Shown here: piece after piece, positions 4,998-5,051 of the stretch
How positions within the stretch are numbered: the stretch's first letter is position 1
Layout: each line of letters starts with the position of its first letter
Source: an uncultured Clostridia bacterium
GTDB lineage: Bacteria > Bacillota_A > Clostridia > Oscillospirales > Oscillospiraceae
Reading direction: 5' to 3'
Assembly (NCBI GenBank): GCA_947307375.1
Contig: CAMZIX010000095.1
Coordinates: 1-5,051 of the forward strand
DNA length: 5,051 nt
The notes under the pieces: model-generated
Told to the model about the DNA's origin: nothing
What the model saw: only the letters and a program-made list of their open reading frames with translations
The model's database searches: none
Program-made: the position numbers and the translations under genes

Positions 4998-5051
4998 TGG
5001 TGGACGATACAAGACTCGAACTTGTGACCTCCCGCACGTCAAGCGGATGCG
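4998..5051 (-). tRNA. tRNA-Val (anticodon GAC), 3' part, cut by window edge
   Basis: Read on the minus strand, the end has an encoded CCA (4998-5000), discriminator A, and the acceptor strand ATCGTCC. The T arm is ACAAG-TTCGAGT-CTTGT (5009-5025), the variable loop AGGTC, and the anticodon arm TCCGC-TTGACGT-GCGGG (5031-5047). The 7-nt loop TTGACGT gives anticodon GAC (positions 34-36), reading valine codons GUC/GUU. The anticodon stem has one T-G wobble at its outer pair. The D arm and 5' acceptor strand lie beyond the right edge, so acceptor pairing cannot be checked. Confidence 0.88.

Noticed and set aside
2992..5037. 681-codon open frame on the minus strand opposite the GH13 gene
   Set aside because: It spans the terminator and the tRNA gene and has no ribosome binding site or recognisable domain, while the plus strand encodes a clear full-length GH13 enzyme.

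Overview
The window looks like a GC-rich (roughly 60%) chromosomal stretch from a Gram-positive bacterium. Strong AGGAGG-type ribosome binding sites, sigma-A-like promoters with extended -10 boxes, a FloT-type flotillin and a CCA-encoding tRNA gene fit a gut-type Clostridia/Oscillospiraceae genome. This assignment is inference from style only; no taxonomic marker is present. No mobile element, CRISPR array or phage gene is visible.

Left part (1-1021, minus strand): the N-terminal 150 codons of an ATP-type 6-phosphofructokinase (pfkA) run off the left edge. The gene has its own extended -10 promoter (498-526). Directly upstream, on the same strand, lies a 162-aa XRE-like helix-turn-helix protein with a Cys-x3-Cys motif.

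Control region (1022-1208): the regulator gene and a flotillin gene diverge from a compact region. One hexamer (1078-1083) can be read as the -35 box in both directions. A perfect 8-bp inverted repeat (CGATAATT / AATTATCG) places one half-site in the spacer of each promoter. On the flotillin side the leader carries a 16-codon mini-ORF with a good Shine-Dalgarno sequence and an internal 7-bp hairpin, ending 14 nt before the flotillin start.

Middle (1209-2940, plus strand): a complete 505-aa SPFH/flotillin protein (FloT type) with a long Ala/Glu-rich coiled coil containing 11-residue repeats. It is followed after 14 nt by a 49-aa DUF4177-like protein with an aromatic stretch, and then by a perfect 12-bp-stem terminator. 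Flotillin and the small protein therefore look like a two-gene operon. The NfeD partner common beside flotillins is not in the window.

Right part (2941-5051): an independent, well-formed promoter drives a monocistronic 620-aa GH13 enzyme of the amylosucrase type. The catalytic and sucrose-binding residues are retained, but several residues lining the acceptor side of the active site differ from the Neisseria enzyme. A bidirectional terminator then separates it from the 3' part of a convergent tRNA-Val(GAC), which runs off the right edge. Sugar phosphate metabolism (PfkA) and sucrose/alpha-glucan metabolism (the GH13 enzyme) flank the flotillin module. Nothing in the sequence directly ties the three together except the shared minus-strand arrangement of the regulator and pfkA.
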